Source of the DNA: Nansenia antarctica
Lineage: Eukaryota > Chordata > Actinopteri > Argentiniformes > Microstomatidae
Assembly (NCBI GenBank): GCA_963989245.1
Contig: OZ022351.1
Location: 28,625,726 to 28,689,725, forward strand
Reading direction: 5' to 3'
DNA: 64,000 nucleotides
Notes under the pieces: generated by a model
The model's input: only the letters and a program-made list of their open reading frames with translations
The model's database searches: none
Told to the model about the DNA's origin: nothing
In this document: in pieces, positions 1-12,837 of the stretch
How the letters are laid out: the number at the start of each line of letters is the position of its first letter
Numbering within the stretch: position 1 is the first letter of the stretch
Made by a program: the position numbers and the translations under genes

Positions 1-235
<235 letters not shown>

Positions 236-240
236 ACACT

Positions 241-354
241 CTGTATTCCATCCACGTGGCTAAAGGACAATCCGGGTTTATTTTGATAACTCTCGCGAGT
301 CCTATAAAAATAAGCCTGGATTTTTCCTTTAGCAACGTTGATGGAATACCCCCC
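241..354. mobile_element. MITE, inverted-repeat family also found at 14.8 and 44.8 kb
   Basis: The arms read GTATTCCATC...GGCTAAAGGA-CAATCC and, inverted, GGATTTTTCCTTTAGC...GATGGAATACCCCCC, around a TCTCGCGAGT centre. The same arms and centre recur at 14790-14958 and 44713-44880. It has no coding capacity. The 355-555 stretch that follows shows nothing recognisable. Confidence 0.7.
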
Positions 355-558
355 CTGAAGGCACCTCTGTGGTTAGTGAACGGGACCAGAGGCATGTCAT
401 CTCGTTGTACTAAAACAACAACAACAACTATCACTTCACATGTCTGTCCCTGGGTCAGATCTCTGCAGCCAGATACTGTCTGTCCCTCGGTGACCTGTGA
501 GTGACGGAGCAGCTGTGTGAAAGAACACGTACCCCGGTGATGATGGGGCTGGTGATGG

Positions 559-738
559 ATGGGAGGGGAGGGGAGGGGAGGGGAGGGGAGGGAGGGGAGG
601 GGAGGGAGGGGAGGGGAGGGGAGGGGAGGGAGGGGAGGGGAGGGGAGGGGAGGGAGGGGAGGGGAGGGAGGGAGGGGAGGGGAGGGGAGGGAAGGGGAGG
701 GGATGTGGGGGGGAGGGGAGGGGATGTGGGGGGGATGT
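559..738 (+). repeat. G-rich GGGGA/GGGA minisatellite
   Basis: About 180 bp of tandem GGGGA and GGGA units on the plus strand, ending in two GATGTGGGGGGGA-type units. Dense runs of four or more G make G-quadruplexes likely (inference). It lies about 400 bp beyond the NSUN6 poly(A) signal. Apparent ORFs here are repeat artefacts. Confidence 0.95.
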
Positions 739-1122
739 GGGCCATGTTGTCATTCTCCCTCCTCCTGTCCGTCTTAATCCAGCTGATGGATTGATAGTCC
801 GGAGGGATGCTGTTCCCAGGGAGAGGAGGTGAGGTCGTTGTGAAGGTCTTCTGGTCTCAGTATGGTCCATGCTCCAGTGTGACAGATCAAGCCTAAGTCC
901 ATCCACATAGACCTCATCCATGTTTGATAAATACACGTTCACTCTCCCCTTAATAAACACATTCATGACTATCTTGTATTATTATAAATAATCTGTTGAT
1001 TAGATCGTTAGAAGTTTCTGTGATTATGATTAGGAAGTGTGTGTTTACACAAACTAGGTACACATCAGAGACTTGTAAAGTCAGAACAGGCAGCAATCAA
1101 AAGAAACACGCACGCACATTTG

Positions 1123-1146
1123 TTTATTTGAAAGTATTTTTTTATT
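1123..1146 (-). terminator. NSUN6 candidate poly(A) signals
   Basis: Two AATAAA hexamers on the minus strand (1146-1141 and 1128-1123) lie about 600 bp downstream of the NSUN6 stop codons. They are the first good cleavage signals in that direction, so the 3' UTR probably ends near 1.1 kb. Confidence 0.6.
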
Positions 1147-1435
1147 GAGAGACATGCAAAGTCATTCCATCCCGTTTGAACGTTGAGCGCACACAGACTT
1201 AGTTAGAGGGGGTATGATACACCAGATCATGGTCCCCGGAGACCCCCACTGCTTGTTTTTAAAAACCCTGACTAAAAGGCAGTAAATTGTTAATACCTCT
1301 CGTGACCTCCTCCAGCGCGCTACTTCCTGATCTGTGCGCTCTGAGAAAAGAGCCAGCGAATCCGCTGTCACCATGGCAGCTGTGTCGTCACTGTTGTTAT
1401 GGCGACGGAAGCAGAAACTGCATTCTCCGATACTC

Positions 1436-1562
1436 TCTCTCTCTCTCTCACTCACTCACTCACTCACTCACTGTCTGCATTTTCTCTCTCACTCCTCCTA
1501 ACATTTTGTTCTCTCTCTCCCCCCTCCCTCCCTCCCTCCCTCCCTCCCTCCCCCCTCCCTCC
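1436..1562. repeat. CT/ACTC and CCCT low-complexity tract
   Basis: (CT)n, (ACTC)n and (CCCT)n runs inside the predicted NSUN6 3' UTR. Confidence 0.9.
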
Positions 1563-1741
1563 CCTCTGTGTTTATAAAGCTCATCCCTAGAAGGTCCACA
1601 GTTTTAGTAGGCAGGGCCCAGGCTAGCTGAGAGGTGGATGTTGTAAATAGCTGGGTGAGGAGAAGAGGAGAGTGCAGGGAGAGTGTTGTAAACACCTTTG
1701 TTCCTTGAGAGGAATGTTGACAGGATGTTGTCCTGGTCCTG

Positions 1742-1961
1742 TCAGCTCTTGTGGAACTTTGCGATGAAAAATCCGATAGTGTCCTGGTTAGCTCGGTGGT
1801 GGGGGAGGGGGAGGGGGGTCGGGGCTGGGGGGGGGCGGGTCCTCCCCCTCCTCCTCCTCCGGCAGGTTCCAGGTCAGCTCAGGACTGAACCTCTGGACCA
1901 GCCGCAGCTGCCCGGGGGACAGCCCTGCTCCCAGCATGCCCTCTGCTCCGATGTGGGGCTC
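1742..1961 (-). CDS. nsun6: NSUN6 exon 11 with an apparent frame break
   Basis: The acceptor TTTCTCAG precedes GAGCCCCACATCGG, which reads EPHIGAEGMLGAGLS in phase with exon 10. The frame then runs through an acidic and proline-rich stretch encoded by long C runs and stops at TAA 1790-1788. The conserved NSUN6 C-terminus (ANQDTIGFFIAKFHKS) is present just beyond, but in another frame that ends with TGA at 1744-1742. A net one-base change in the C-rich stretch (plus-strand G runs at 1801-1837, including nine G) would join them. Either a homopolymer sequencing error or a real truncation that replaces the last 16 or so residues is possible. Confidence 0.8.
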
Positions 1962-1980
1962 CTGAGAAACATGGAGACAA

Positions 1981-2025
<45 letters not shown>

Positions 2026-2058
2026 CTGGGGCTGCAGTGTGAGGCAGGGGAAGGTGTT

Positions 2059-2098
<40 letters not shown>

Positions 2099-2131
2099 CT
2101 GGGGCTGCAGTGTGAGGCAGGGGAAGGTGTT

Positions 2132-2163
<32 letters not shown>

Positions 2164-2198
2164 ACCTGAGGCTGCAGTGTGAGGCAGGGGAAGGTGTT

Positions 2199-2250
<52 letters not shown>

Positions 2251-2565
2251 CTGGGGCTGCAGTGTGAGGCAGGGGAAGGTGTTCAGGGCCCAGGCCACCT
2301 GCTCCTCGTTCTCCTCCAGCGTGACGGTGCAGGTGCTGTAGACCAGGACCCCCCCCCTCCTCAGGAGACGCACCGCCTGGGGCACAGAGGAGGGCCGTTA
2401 CACACACACACACACACACACACACAAGACACAGTCATGCACAGACAGACAGACAGACACACACACACAGACACAGTCATGCATAGACTGACAGACACAG
2501 ACACACACACACATACAGACAGACACGCACACACAGACACGCACACACAGACACAGACACGCGCG

Positions 2566-2596
<31 letters not shown>

Positions 2597-3388
2597 ATAC
2601 AGGGGCGGCTGGGTCTCAGGAGGTAGAGTCGGCGTCTAATGATCGCAAGGTTGGCAGATCGGCGGTTTGAGCCCTGGCTGGCTACATGTCGAAGTGTCCT
2701 TGGGCAAGACACTGAACCCCAAATTGCTCCCAATGAGCGGGCCAGCCGGCGCCTTGCATGGGAGCTTGCCGCCATTGGTGTGTGAATGTGTGTGTGAACG
2801 GGTGAACGAGAGGCCGTTGTAAAGCGCTTTGGAATCAGGCGCTATATAAGTAAGTCAGTCCATTTACACACACACACAAAAGTACTTTTTAACAGAACCC
2901 TCATCTCTAGACGTTAGAATCTAGAATTAAATTGTCCAAACGGTCAAGAAAGAACTATTGTATACCCAAACATTCACTCACCACACTCCCCTTATTGCAC
3001 CCACCCCCCCCCCCCCCCCCCCGAAGCCCAGATATTAAATTACCTTAAAGGAAACTCCAGTGGACACTGACAGAGCACCGTGCCTTCTGGGATAGATGAC
3101 GTGTTCGCTATCGTACCTTGATCTCCCCCACAGTAATCCATCTGCCCCGTTACACCTTAAAGCTGTTCACCAGGCTCGCTCTCTCTCTCTGCTGGAGAGC
3201 TATGATGAATAAAGGCTGGTCCCACACTGCCCCCTACTGGTCACTACCGGTCACAGCCAAAGCAATGACAAGAACCCTCTTGTTTACACTCTGATTAACT
3301 CTGTTTGAATACACCGCCTGAGAACTCTGTCAGCTTGGTGGATTATGAGACAGTCAAAGACAGTGGTTGTGTGTGTGTGCGTGTGTGA

Positions 3389-3435
<47 letters not shown>

Positions 3436-3799
3436 TGAGTGTATGTGTATGTGTATGTGTGTGTGTGTGTGTGTATTATGTGTGTGTGTATTATCTATGT
3501 ATCTGTGTATGTGTGTGTGTGTGTGTATGTATGTATGTGTATGTATGGGTGTGTGTGCGTGAGTGAATTGTGTGTGCGCGCGTGTGTGTGTGTGCGTGAG
3601 TGTATTATGTGTGCGCGCATGAGTGTATTATGTGTGTGTGTGTGTGTGTATTATGTGTGTGTGAGTGTGTGTATGTATGTATGTATAGTATGTATGTGTG
3701 AGTGTGTGTGAGTGTATTATGTGTGAGTGTGTGTATGTATGTGTGTATGTCAGTGTGTGTGTGTATATGTGTATTATGTGTGAACAGACCGTGGTGAAG

Positions 3800-3859
<60 letters not shown>

Positions 3860-3938
3860 CAGACCGTGGTGAAGAGCGCGCGTGTGTGTGTGTGTGTGTG
3901 TCTGTGTGTGAACAGACCGTGGTGAAGAGTGTGTGTGT

Positions 3939-3971
<33 letters not shown>

Positions 3972-3987
3972 AACAGACCGTGGTGAA

Positions 3988-4018
<31 letters not shown>

Positions 4019-4044
4019 CAGACCGTGGTGAAGAGTGTGTGTGT

Positions 4045-4091
<47 letters not shown>

Positions 4092-4430
4092 CAGACCAGA
4101 CCGTGGTGAAGAGCGCGCGTGTGTGTGTGTGTGTGTGTGTGAACAGACCAGACCGTGGTGAAGAGCGCGCGTGTGTGTGTGTGTGTGTGTGTGTGAACAG
4201 ACCGTGGTGAAGAGTGTGTGTGTTTGTGTGTGTGTGTCTGTGTGTGTGTGTGTGTGTGTGAACAGACCAGACCGTGGTGAAGAGCGCGTGTGTGTGTGTG
4301 CGTGCGTGTGTGTGTGTGTGTCTGTGTGTGAACAGACCGTGGTGAAGAGTGTGTGTCTGTGTGTGTGTGTGTGTGAACAGACCGTGGTGAAGAGTGTGTG
4401 TGTGTGTGTGTGAACAGACCGTGGTGAAGA

Positions 4431-4469
<39 letters not shown>

Positions 4470-4733
4470 CAGACCAGACCGTGGTGAAGAGCGCGCGTGT
4501 GTGTGTGTGTGTGTGTCTGTGTGTGTGTGTGTGAACAGACCGTGGTGAAGAGTGTGTGTGTTTGTGTGTGTGTGTCTGTGTGTGTGTGTGTGTGTGTGAA
4601 CAGACCAGACCATGGTGAAGAGCGCGTGTGTGTGTGTGCGTGCGTGTGTGTGTGTGTGTGTGTGTGCGCGTGAGTGTATTATGTGTATGTGTGTGAGTGT
4701 AGTGAGTGTGAGAACAGACCGTGGTGAAGAGCG

Positions 4734-4808
<75 letters not shown>

Positions 4809-5536
4809 AGACCGTGGTGAAGAGTTTGCGCTGTAGAGGCTGGTAGGAGCGGAGCTCCCGCAGGCTCCAGTAACAGGCCATGTTGGGCCTCTGGCCCAGA
4901 CCACTGCAGGGGGCGTCCAGCAGCACGCGGTCAAAACTCTCCGGGGGGAACGGTGGCCCTGGAGGGACATACAGGATGGAAGGTTGATGGAAGGTTTTGA
5001 TATTCGATACCCACACGGTTAGCTGTGTTGATCATCCCACGAATGCAGGATCCTTACAAGCTGTACCTGGTTGTAAAGGTGACTAATCAGGCTTTCCAAC
5101 CATAGAAAATACAATACTGATTGGTGTTATTAAAGGGGAGGAATAATCGACCGAAATAATGTTTCAGAACTTTTTGGGGGGAGTTTATATACATATATAT
5201 CGTTTTTTAAAATATATATACAGTATATATGACTGTACGACTATATAAACAATATACAGTATATATATAGTTTATTTTATATATATATATATGACTATAC
5301 GACTATATATACAATATATGTTACGGTACATGTGGGAATAGGGTACATGTGGGAAAACTAGGGTTAGGGTTAGGTGCTACGTCCACTTGGTACATACTGG
5401 CATGTCTAACCCTAACCCTACCCCTAACCCTAACCCTACCCCTACCCTTAACCGTAGCACCCTAGCACCTAACCCTAGTTTTCCCACATGTACCGTAACA
5501 TATACAGTATATATATACATACATATATGTATAGTT

Positions 5537-5574
<38 letters not shown>

Positions 5575-8500
5575 CTATATGACTACATATACAATATATA
5601 TATATAAGTAGAGTTTTTTTCATTGACTGTGTCCTGGATCATTTCATAGCCAGGAGCCAGCATGGCGTCCGTTCTGACACGTCCGTACCGTCAGGCTCCT
5701 GGCCCGGGTCGCTGCTCACAGCCTTAATACTGTTGAAGCCGTACGCTGTGATGCAGTCCAGACGCAGCGCCTGGGCGTTCTGGCGGATGCGCTCCACCTT
5801 CGATTTGCACTTGTCCAGAGCCACCACCTCCCCCTGTGAGAGACGAGCCAAGAGACCAGATCAATACATAAACAAATAAAAGACAGCGCAACAGCTCCAC
5901 CCTGTGGACGAGACGTTACATTTACATTTTTGCCATTTAGCAAAATGGTAAATGGTAAATGGACTGCACTTATATATAACGCCTTTATCCAAAGCGCTTT
6001 ACAACGGCCTCTCATTCACCCGTTCACACACACACACTCACACACCAATGGCGAGGTAGGCAAGTTACCATGCAAGGCGCCGGCCGGCCCGCTCACTGGG
6101 AGCAATTTGGGGTTCAGTGTCTTGCCCGAGGACACTTCGACATGTGGCCAGCCGGGGCTCGAACCGCCGACCTGCTGACCTTGCGATCATTAGACGGCGG
6201 CTCTTTTTTTTATTTTTATCTTTTATTATAAAAATATTCTTTTAAATACAATCATAGCTATACATATTCATACATGTTCATTTTATAGCCTTCATTGTAT
6301 TCTAATTCAAATAAAATAAATTAAAAACCAATAGATAAAAACAAAACACACCCATACCATTTTGGTATGAGATAAATCCATCTATTATTCAGTCAGTCCT
6401 TCATAACCAAAATAACCCTTTAATATAAATCAATAACAAATGAATGCAACAATAAAAACAAAACCATCTTCAAAAATCTAAATCAAACTCCAACCCTCCA
6501 TCCACCCCCACCCTTATAAACCCACAATCCCTAATAAACAACTTCTCAAAATCTTTTTGCCCTGTCTTGTGCATCAGTCCCACATTCTTCCTGACCAATC
6601 CCTCAAAGACTTTCCACACCGTTATCCACTTTCCCTCAAATCTTGCTAAATTCCTCCTCAAATAAATTGCATACCTAGCCTGTGATAATACATAATTTAA
6701 ACACCATATATTCACTCCCCTTCTCTTTCCCTCCACCCCAAAAACCACCATCCTCCTCCACTCCTGCATCCCCACCACCTCCACCCCCCAATGCTTCTTC
6801 ACTAGTCCTTTCAACCTTTCTTCGAATCCCTTCATTTCTCTACATTCAAAAAGCATGTGCATTAAGTTCTCATCCTGTATCCCACACACATCACACTCCC
6901 TCGAAACTGTTCTGTCTACCTGATGCAACACCACCTTAGTATAAACCCTGTTATGCCTAAGCATAAAATCAAAATGAGTACATTCTAAACTATTATATTT
7001 TAAAAATAAATTCCTCCATATGTTCTTCACCTCCAATCCTGGGAACACCTGCCTCCACACCTTCTCTGCCGCAGGCTCCTTCACTCTGCTCTCCAACAGT
7101 GCCCAGTAGCACTCCTTCACCTTAACCGCTGAGAAGTCCCGCACTGTTTCCCCTTTCCCTAGTCTTAACTTAGGTAACTCTGTTTGCTCCTTCCCTTTTA
7201 ACTCCCTATCTAACCTACTCACCCACTCCCCTGGTATACTCTGCTTTATTTTATTATACATGCTCACTATTTCTCCCCTTCTCGTCTCCTCATCTGTTTC
7301 CCTAACAACTTCTATAATTGCCTGCTCTGATAGGAACCCTGGCACTACCTCATACCTAAAATCCCTTACTCTAATCAGTCCTGCCCTCCAGAAACTCCTA
7401 GATTCTAACATTTTCCCCTCTCTTCTTATTACAGGGTTCAATAAAACTGGAACATTTAGTATCTCCCCTCTCTTCTCACACTCATATCCTACCTGAGGCA
7501 AAAAACTACCCCAGGCTTTAAACACCTCTTTATAGAATTCCGGCACCCTATCATACATCCGTACTTTAAAGCACATCAACAACCCATAATCCCCCCCCCC
7601 CCCACATCTATGTACCCATTCCCTAAAGTATCCTTTCCATCCATGTCCTTCCTCCCCATACAAAAACCTTTTGACTGTTCTGACTCTCATTGCCCTCATC
7701 TTTACTTCCAAATCTACCAGTTTCAACCCTCCTTTATCATAATCTGCTACTAATACATCATACGCTATTTTAACCCCCTTTCCTCTCCACAAAAAATCTG
7801 ACACTAACATCCTGGTTTCTTTTAGAACCCACTCTGGTACATTCAATACTCCTAATACATAAACATATTTTGACATTAACAGTGCATTAACAATTACAAC
7901 TTTTCCCTTCAGTTTCATGTTCCTTTGCTTCCAATAATTCAATGTTGTTCTTATTTTATTCAAAACCCCTGTCCATGTGTAATCAACAGCCTCCCTGTCA
8001 TCCTCTCCAAGATATATCCCCAACACTTTTATCATCCCCTTTACAATTTTCAAATCAAAAACACAATTGTCTGTATTCACTCCCCCTATACACAACATTT
8101 CAGACTTGTCAACATTCACTTTTGCACCAGAAGCCTTTCCATATATGTTTACACACCCCATTATTTTGTTCACACTATTTACATCCCTGACAGTACATGT
8201 CGTGTCATCTGCATATTGATGGATTATGCTAACTCCTCCCCCCGGCATATTTATTCCCTTAATTTCTTTCTCCTGCTTAATATACGCTGCCAATGGCTCC
8301 ACAGATATGCTATATAGCAATGCTGACAGTGGACACCCTTGTCTTATTGATCTCCCCAAAGGGAAGGAGTCAGTCAATAATCCATCTATCTTTACTTTAC
8401 TTCTTGCATTCTTATATAATAGTTCAATCCAATCCCTCATAACAGTCCCAATCCCAAAATGTTCCATTGTTTTCAATAAAAAAACATGTTCCACCCTGTC

Positions 8501-11500
8501 AAAAGCCTTATTTAAATCCAAAGATAACAATAAACCCCCTTCCTCCCTCATGTCCTTCACAACATCCCTTAATGTGCACATATTCTCTGCCACATCCCTC
8601 CCTGGGACTCCATAGGCCTGGGTAGGTGCAATCATGTTTTTCATTACTTTATTCAATCTATTTGCTAATACTTTTGCTATGGTTTTATAATCACAATTAA
8701 GTAATGATAATGCTCTATAATTCTTTAATTTGTTCCTGTCCCCTTTACCCTTATACAATAACGTGAGCACCCCCAGACCCATAGAGTCCGGAACAACCCT
8801 TTTATTCCCCATACACGTATACACTCTGCACAATATAGGGGCCAGGATGTCAACAAAAGCTTTATAAAATTCAGCCGTCAACCCATCCGAACCCGGACTC
8901 TTATTTGGGTTTAACCCCATGATGGCTGTCTTAACCTCCTCCACCCTTAGGTCTGCATCACACATTTTCCCTTCTTCTTCTGTCACCCTAGCTTCCACTG
9001 CTTCTAATACTTTATTCATACATTCCTCATTCACCCCCCCAGATGTATATAGGTCTGTATAAAATGACTGCACAGTATCCATTATTCCCACTAAGTCTGT
9101 TATTATTTCACCGTTATCATTCTCTAATTCCTTAATTTTCCCTTTCTCTTTCTGTCTCTTCTCTAAACCTAAAAAGAATGCTGTACTCCTTTCTCCCTCA
9201 ACCACATACCTTGCCCTACTCCTTACTAAAGCACCTTCACACTTTCTCTTCTCTAGCTCCCTCAAATCTTCCCTCACTCTCAAATACTCTGCTAAATCAT
9301 GCCCTGGAATATTATCAACTCTTTCCTGTTCTATTGCTAACCTTTTCTGCAAATCTCTTTCCTCCCTCACCCTCTCTTTTCCTCTCAGTTTTGCGAATGC
9401 TATTATTACAGCTTTTAATTTATCCTTCATCCCTTCCCACCACACACACACATCACTCTCATACATCTGGTCTTCCATAGCAACACTCACACACTCTCTT
9501 ACTATCACCCCAAAACGTCTATCTTTCAGTAAACTTGCATTAAAGCACCATGTCCCTCCTCTTCCCCCTACGTTCCTCGCACCTAGCTGGAAAGACTGAG
9601 CATCGTGGTCGCTAAAGGCCATAAACCGATACTCAACCCTTCCAACCAGGTGCCTCACCTCCCTCTTCACTAAACATAAATCGATCCTTGATTGTCTCAA
9701 AACCCCCATCACCATTTGTCTCCTTGAAAAAACCTGTGCATCAGGGTGCCCCTCCCTCCATATATCCACCATTCCTCTTGTGCGCATCATTTCTAATAAT
9801 ACTGGGCGTGACGGATCATTCCTAAATTTCACCCCCCTTGTTACATCTAACCTGTCCACCACCACATTATAATCCCCAACCATAATACAATTCCCAACAC
9901 ATTTCTCTTTCAAAGATTCAAAAAAAACTTTCCTATATTTGTCCACATTTGGTGCATATATACAATATAGTGCATACTCTATCCCTTGATATTCGAACCC
10001 CACTCCCACCACTCTTCCCTCATTGTCATTCATTATATTCCTTACATTTTTCACTACCCCATTCTTTACCAAAATAGCCACCCCACAAGCATACACAGTT
10101 CCATTACTCACATAAACTTGTCCATTCCACCTCCTTCTTACATCCTCCATTATGTCCTCTGTCCAATGCGTCTCCTGGAGGCATATAATCTCCTCTCTGT
10201 ATGCTGCCAACACAAGCTCCATCTTCTTCCTATCCCTGAGTCCATTTGTGTTGACAGCAACAACCCTGACCATCGTCAAGATTACAAAGAAAAAGATCAT
10301 GTACACCGCCATGTCATTTTCCTACCTTAGTCTTCTTCCCTTGTGCACCTTTTGCACCCCTTCCCGATCTTGTCCTCACCCTCTGTACATCCGCATATAG
10401 TCCTTCATCGGAACCTTTTCTTTTCCCCACGCCCTCTGTTGAAGGCCCTGCCTCATCCATCTCTCCATCCCTTACTGCGTTGTCTAGGCTGGCTCCAATC
10501 TCCTCTCTCTCTTTACCCTCCATTTCCACCGGACCAGGCCCCTCCGCTCCTCTCTCCACTTCCGGCTCCATCTGGGTCTCCTCCACCACCTCAGCTTGTC
10601 CTCCTCCCTCCGTCACGTCTTCATGGCTCCTTTCCCCACCTTCTCCTTGTGTCTCCACCACTTCCTCCTCCACCACCTCCTCCTCCTCTCCCTCCATCTC
10701 CTCTTCTTCGTCCCCCTCCTCCTCCTCCTCCTCCTCCACCACCTCCTCCTCCTCCTCCTTCTCCTCCTCCTTCTCCTCCTCCTTCTCCCCCTCCTCATCA
10801 CTGCTCACTCTCTCTCCTCCATCATATCTCCTTCCCATGCATTCACGTGCATAATGTCCTTGTTTATTGCATTTGTAGCATACGAACTCCGGGCATTCTC
10901 GGATTACATGTCCTGGTTTGATACATAGCCTACATACCCTCACCTGCTTATCATGAATCACCCTAAAGTGATCCACTCCAACCAGGGTCTCAAACTTGGT
11001 AGAATAGGGCAAAGACCTCACCTCTTCGGTGAACTTCACCTTCATGTATCTCGTCCCATCTGCAATGTCAGTTCCCGGCCACGTCTTTCTTTTGATAGGT
11101 GATACCGCCTTCACCCCCCACGACTCCAGCCTGTACCTGATCACGTCGTCCTTCAGATATACCGGGAGATGCAAAAACGAGACCACCATTTCATCCACCG
11201 CCAAGTCCCTTCCCATTATTCTCACGTCTTTTATCATGAACCCATCCGTGAGCTTGTCCTTCCCTCTCCTCGATGCCAGCGTGATCTCATATTTCCTGTC
11301 TCCTTTATCCCGACAGCCCTCCACATTTCCACACACCTCCTTTATGCCTCGTAACATTTCCATCATGGTTATATTACTTCCCTGCTCCAGCCGCACTTCC
11401 ACCGTTAAACTTGCGTCATACCGTTTGTCCGTGTTGCTATTATCGTCGTCCATTCCATTCGCGTTGTTCGTTGCCATGTCGTCCGTCCTTAGAAGCCCCC

Positions 11501-11910
11501 GATCAGCACGAAGCTGTCGGGGTACTCAAAATCCTTAACTCGCTTAAATAAAGATGTTATTATGATGTTCGTTTGTTTTTTTCAAAAAACACGCTCAAAC
11601 TTTTTCTCAGTCCAAACACACCTGTTCAACTTCCGCTCATGCGCATAGACGCCAGCTCTACCTCCTGCACCACAGCCGCCCCAGCCGTAAGTAAGGGAAC
11701 TCCTCCTGCCAGTCCCTCCCCCCCCCCCCCCCCACAAAAGCGTCCCATGAAGTCTCACCTGACCCCCCATGAGGGCGGCGATGTGGCAGGTCTTCCCCCC
11801 CGGGGCAGCACACATGTCCAGGATACGTTCTCCTGGCCGGGGCCCCAGCACATGACCCACCACCACTGACGGAAGGTTCTGGAGGCAGGGAGAGATGGGG
11901 GGGGGTGATG

Positions 11911-11953
<43 letters not shown>

Positions 11954-12789
11954 TAATTCATTGTATTTATATAGTGCTTTTCCGAGGCTCAAAGACGCTG
12001 ACAATATGGGAGAAACCTAAAACACAGAAACAACAAGCAACAGATAGCATGAGCACATAGAACACAGAGTTAACGAACAGGCACAGGGAACAATTAACAC
12101 AGCAATGTCCAGGTGGGGGGGGGCAGGCAGGGTTAGGGGAGATGGTTAGGGGTAGGGGAGGTTGTATGCATGGGAGAACAGGTAGGCATTGAGGTGGGAC
12201 TTAAAAGTGGAGAGTGAGGGTGAGTCTCTGATAGGGCTTACACACCGGCAGTTCCGAACGCCGGTTCGCGTTCCCGTTCGGAAACCTCCGAACGTTGGCG
12301 CTGTCTGGCGAACGATACACTGGTATGAACGCGGGCTCGTTCGCCAGACAGCGCCAACGTTCGGAGGTTTCCGAACGCGAACCGGCGTTCGGAACTGCCG
12401 GTGTGAAAGCCCTATGAGTGGATGAGGGGGTGTATCAATGGGCAGACTCAAGAGCTGACTACTCCTGTCCCAAACCAGACAAGAGGACGTACCTGTAGAA
12501 ACACCAGGCTGGGAAGCACGCCGTCAAAAGAGGGGCTCTGGTACAGGGGCTCCACCATCCTGATGCCGACCCCCCTAGAACAGGCAGACGACGGAGGCGT
12601 TATGTAAGAACATCTTTCTTCACAAGAGTTCATGACGCTTCTTAACAGCTTGAGTATGCTTCTTACTGGGACTTAATATGCACATTCATGTTGAATTCTT
12701 TCCTACAATAAAATTTTTTGGGGGGGGGTTTCGACCAAAACACCCTCAAAAGCGTCTTTGGGTGTCTAGAAAAGCCCTATATAAGTCTA

Positions 12790-12837
<48 letters not shown>

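Larger units (their letters stand above)
6204..11645 (-). mobile_element. Near-full-length L1-Tx1-like LINE
   Basis: It has two ORFs, a T-rich left edge (minus-strand A-rich 3' tail, 6204-6212), and flanks TAGACGGCGGCTC (6191-6203) and TAGACGCCAGCTC (11646-11658), an 11/13 match consistent with a target-site duplication. The paralogous site in segment B (about 41690-41705) is uninterrupted, so insertion followed the duplication, or B escaped it. Predicted 3' UTR is 6204-6469 and 5' UTR 11478-11645. Confidence 0.88.

Noticed and set aside
1984..2775. Several short open frames of alternating Cys-Val or Thr-His
   Set aside because: Translations of (TG)n/(CA)n microsatellites.
3628..5016. A 462-codon minus-strand open frame rich in Thr-His with repeated LFTTVCSH
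   Set aside because: It results from stop-free (CA)n read in frame between amplified exon ends; only its 5' part (exon 9) is coding.
10343..10928. Plus-strand Pro/Ser/Leu-rich open frames
   Set aside because: Antisense of the Glu-rich segment of LINE ORF1.
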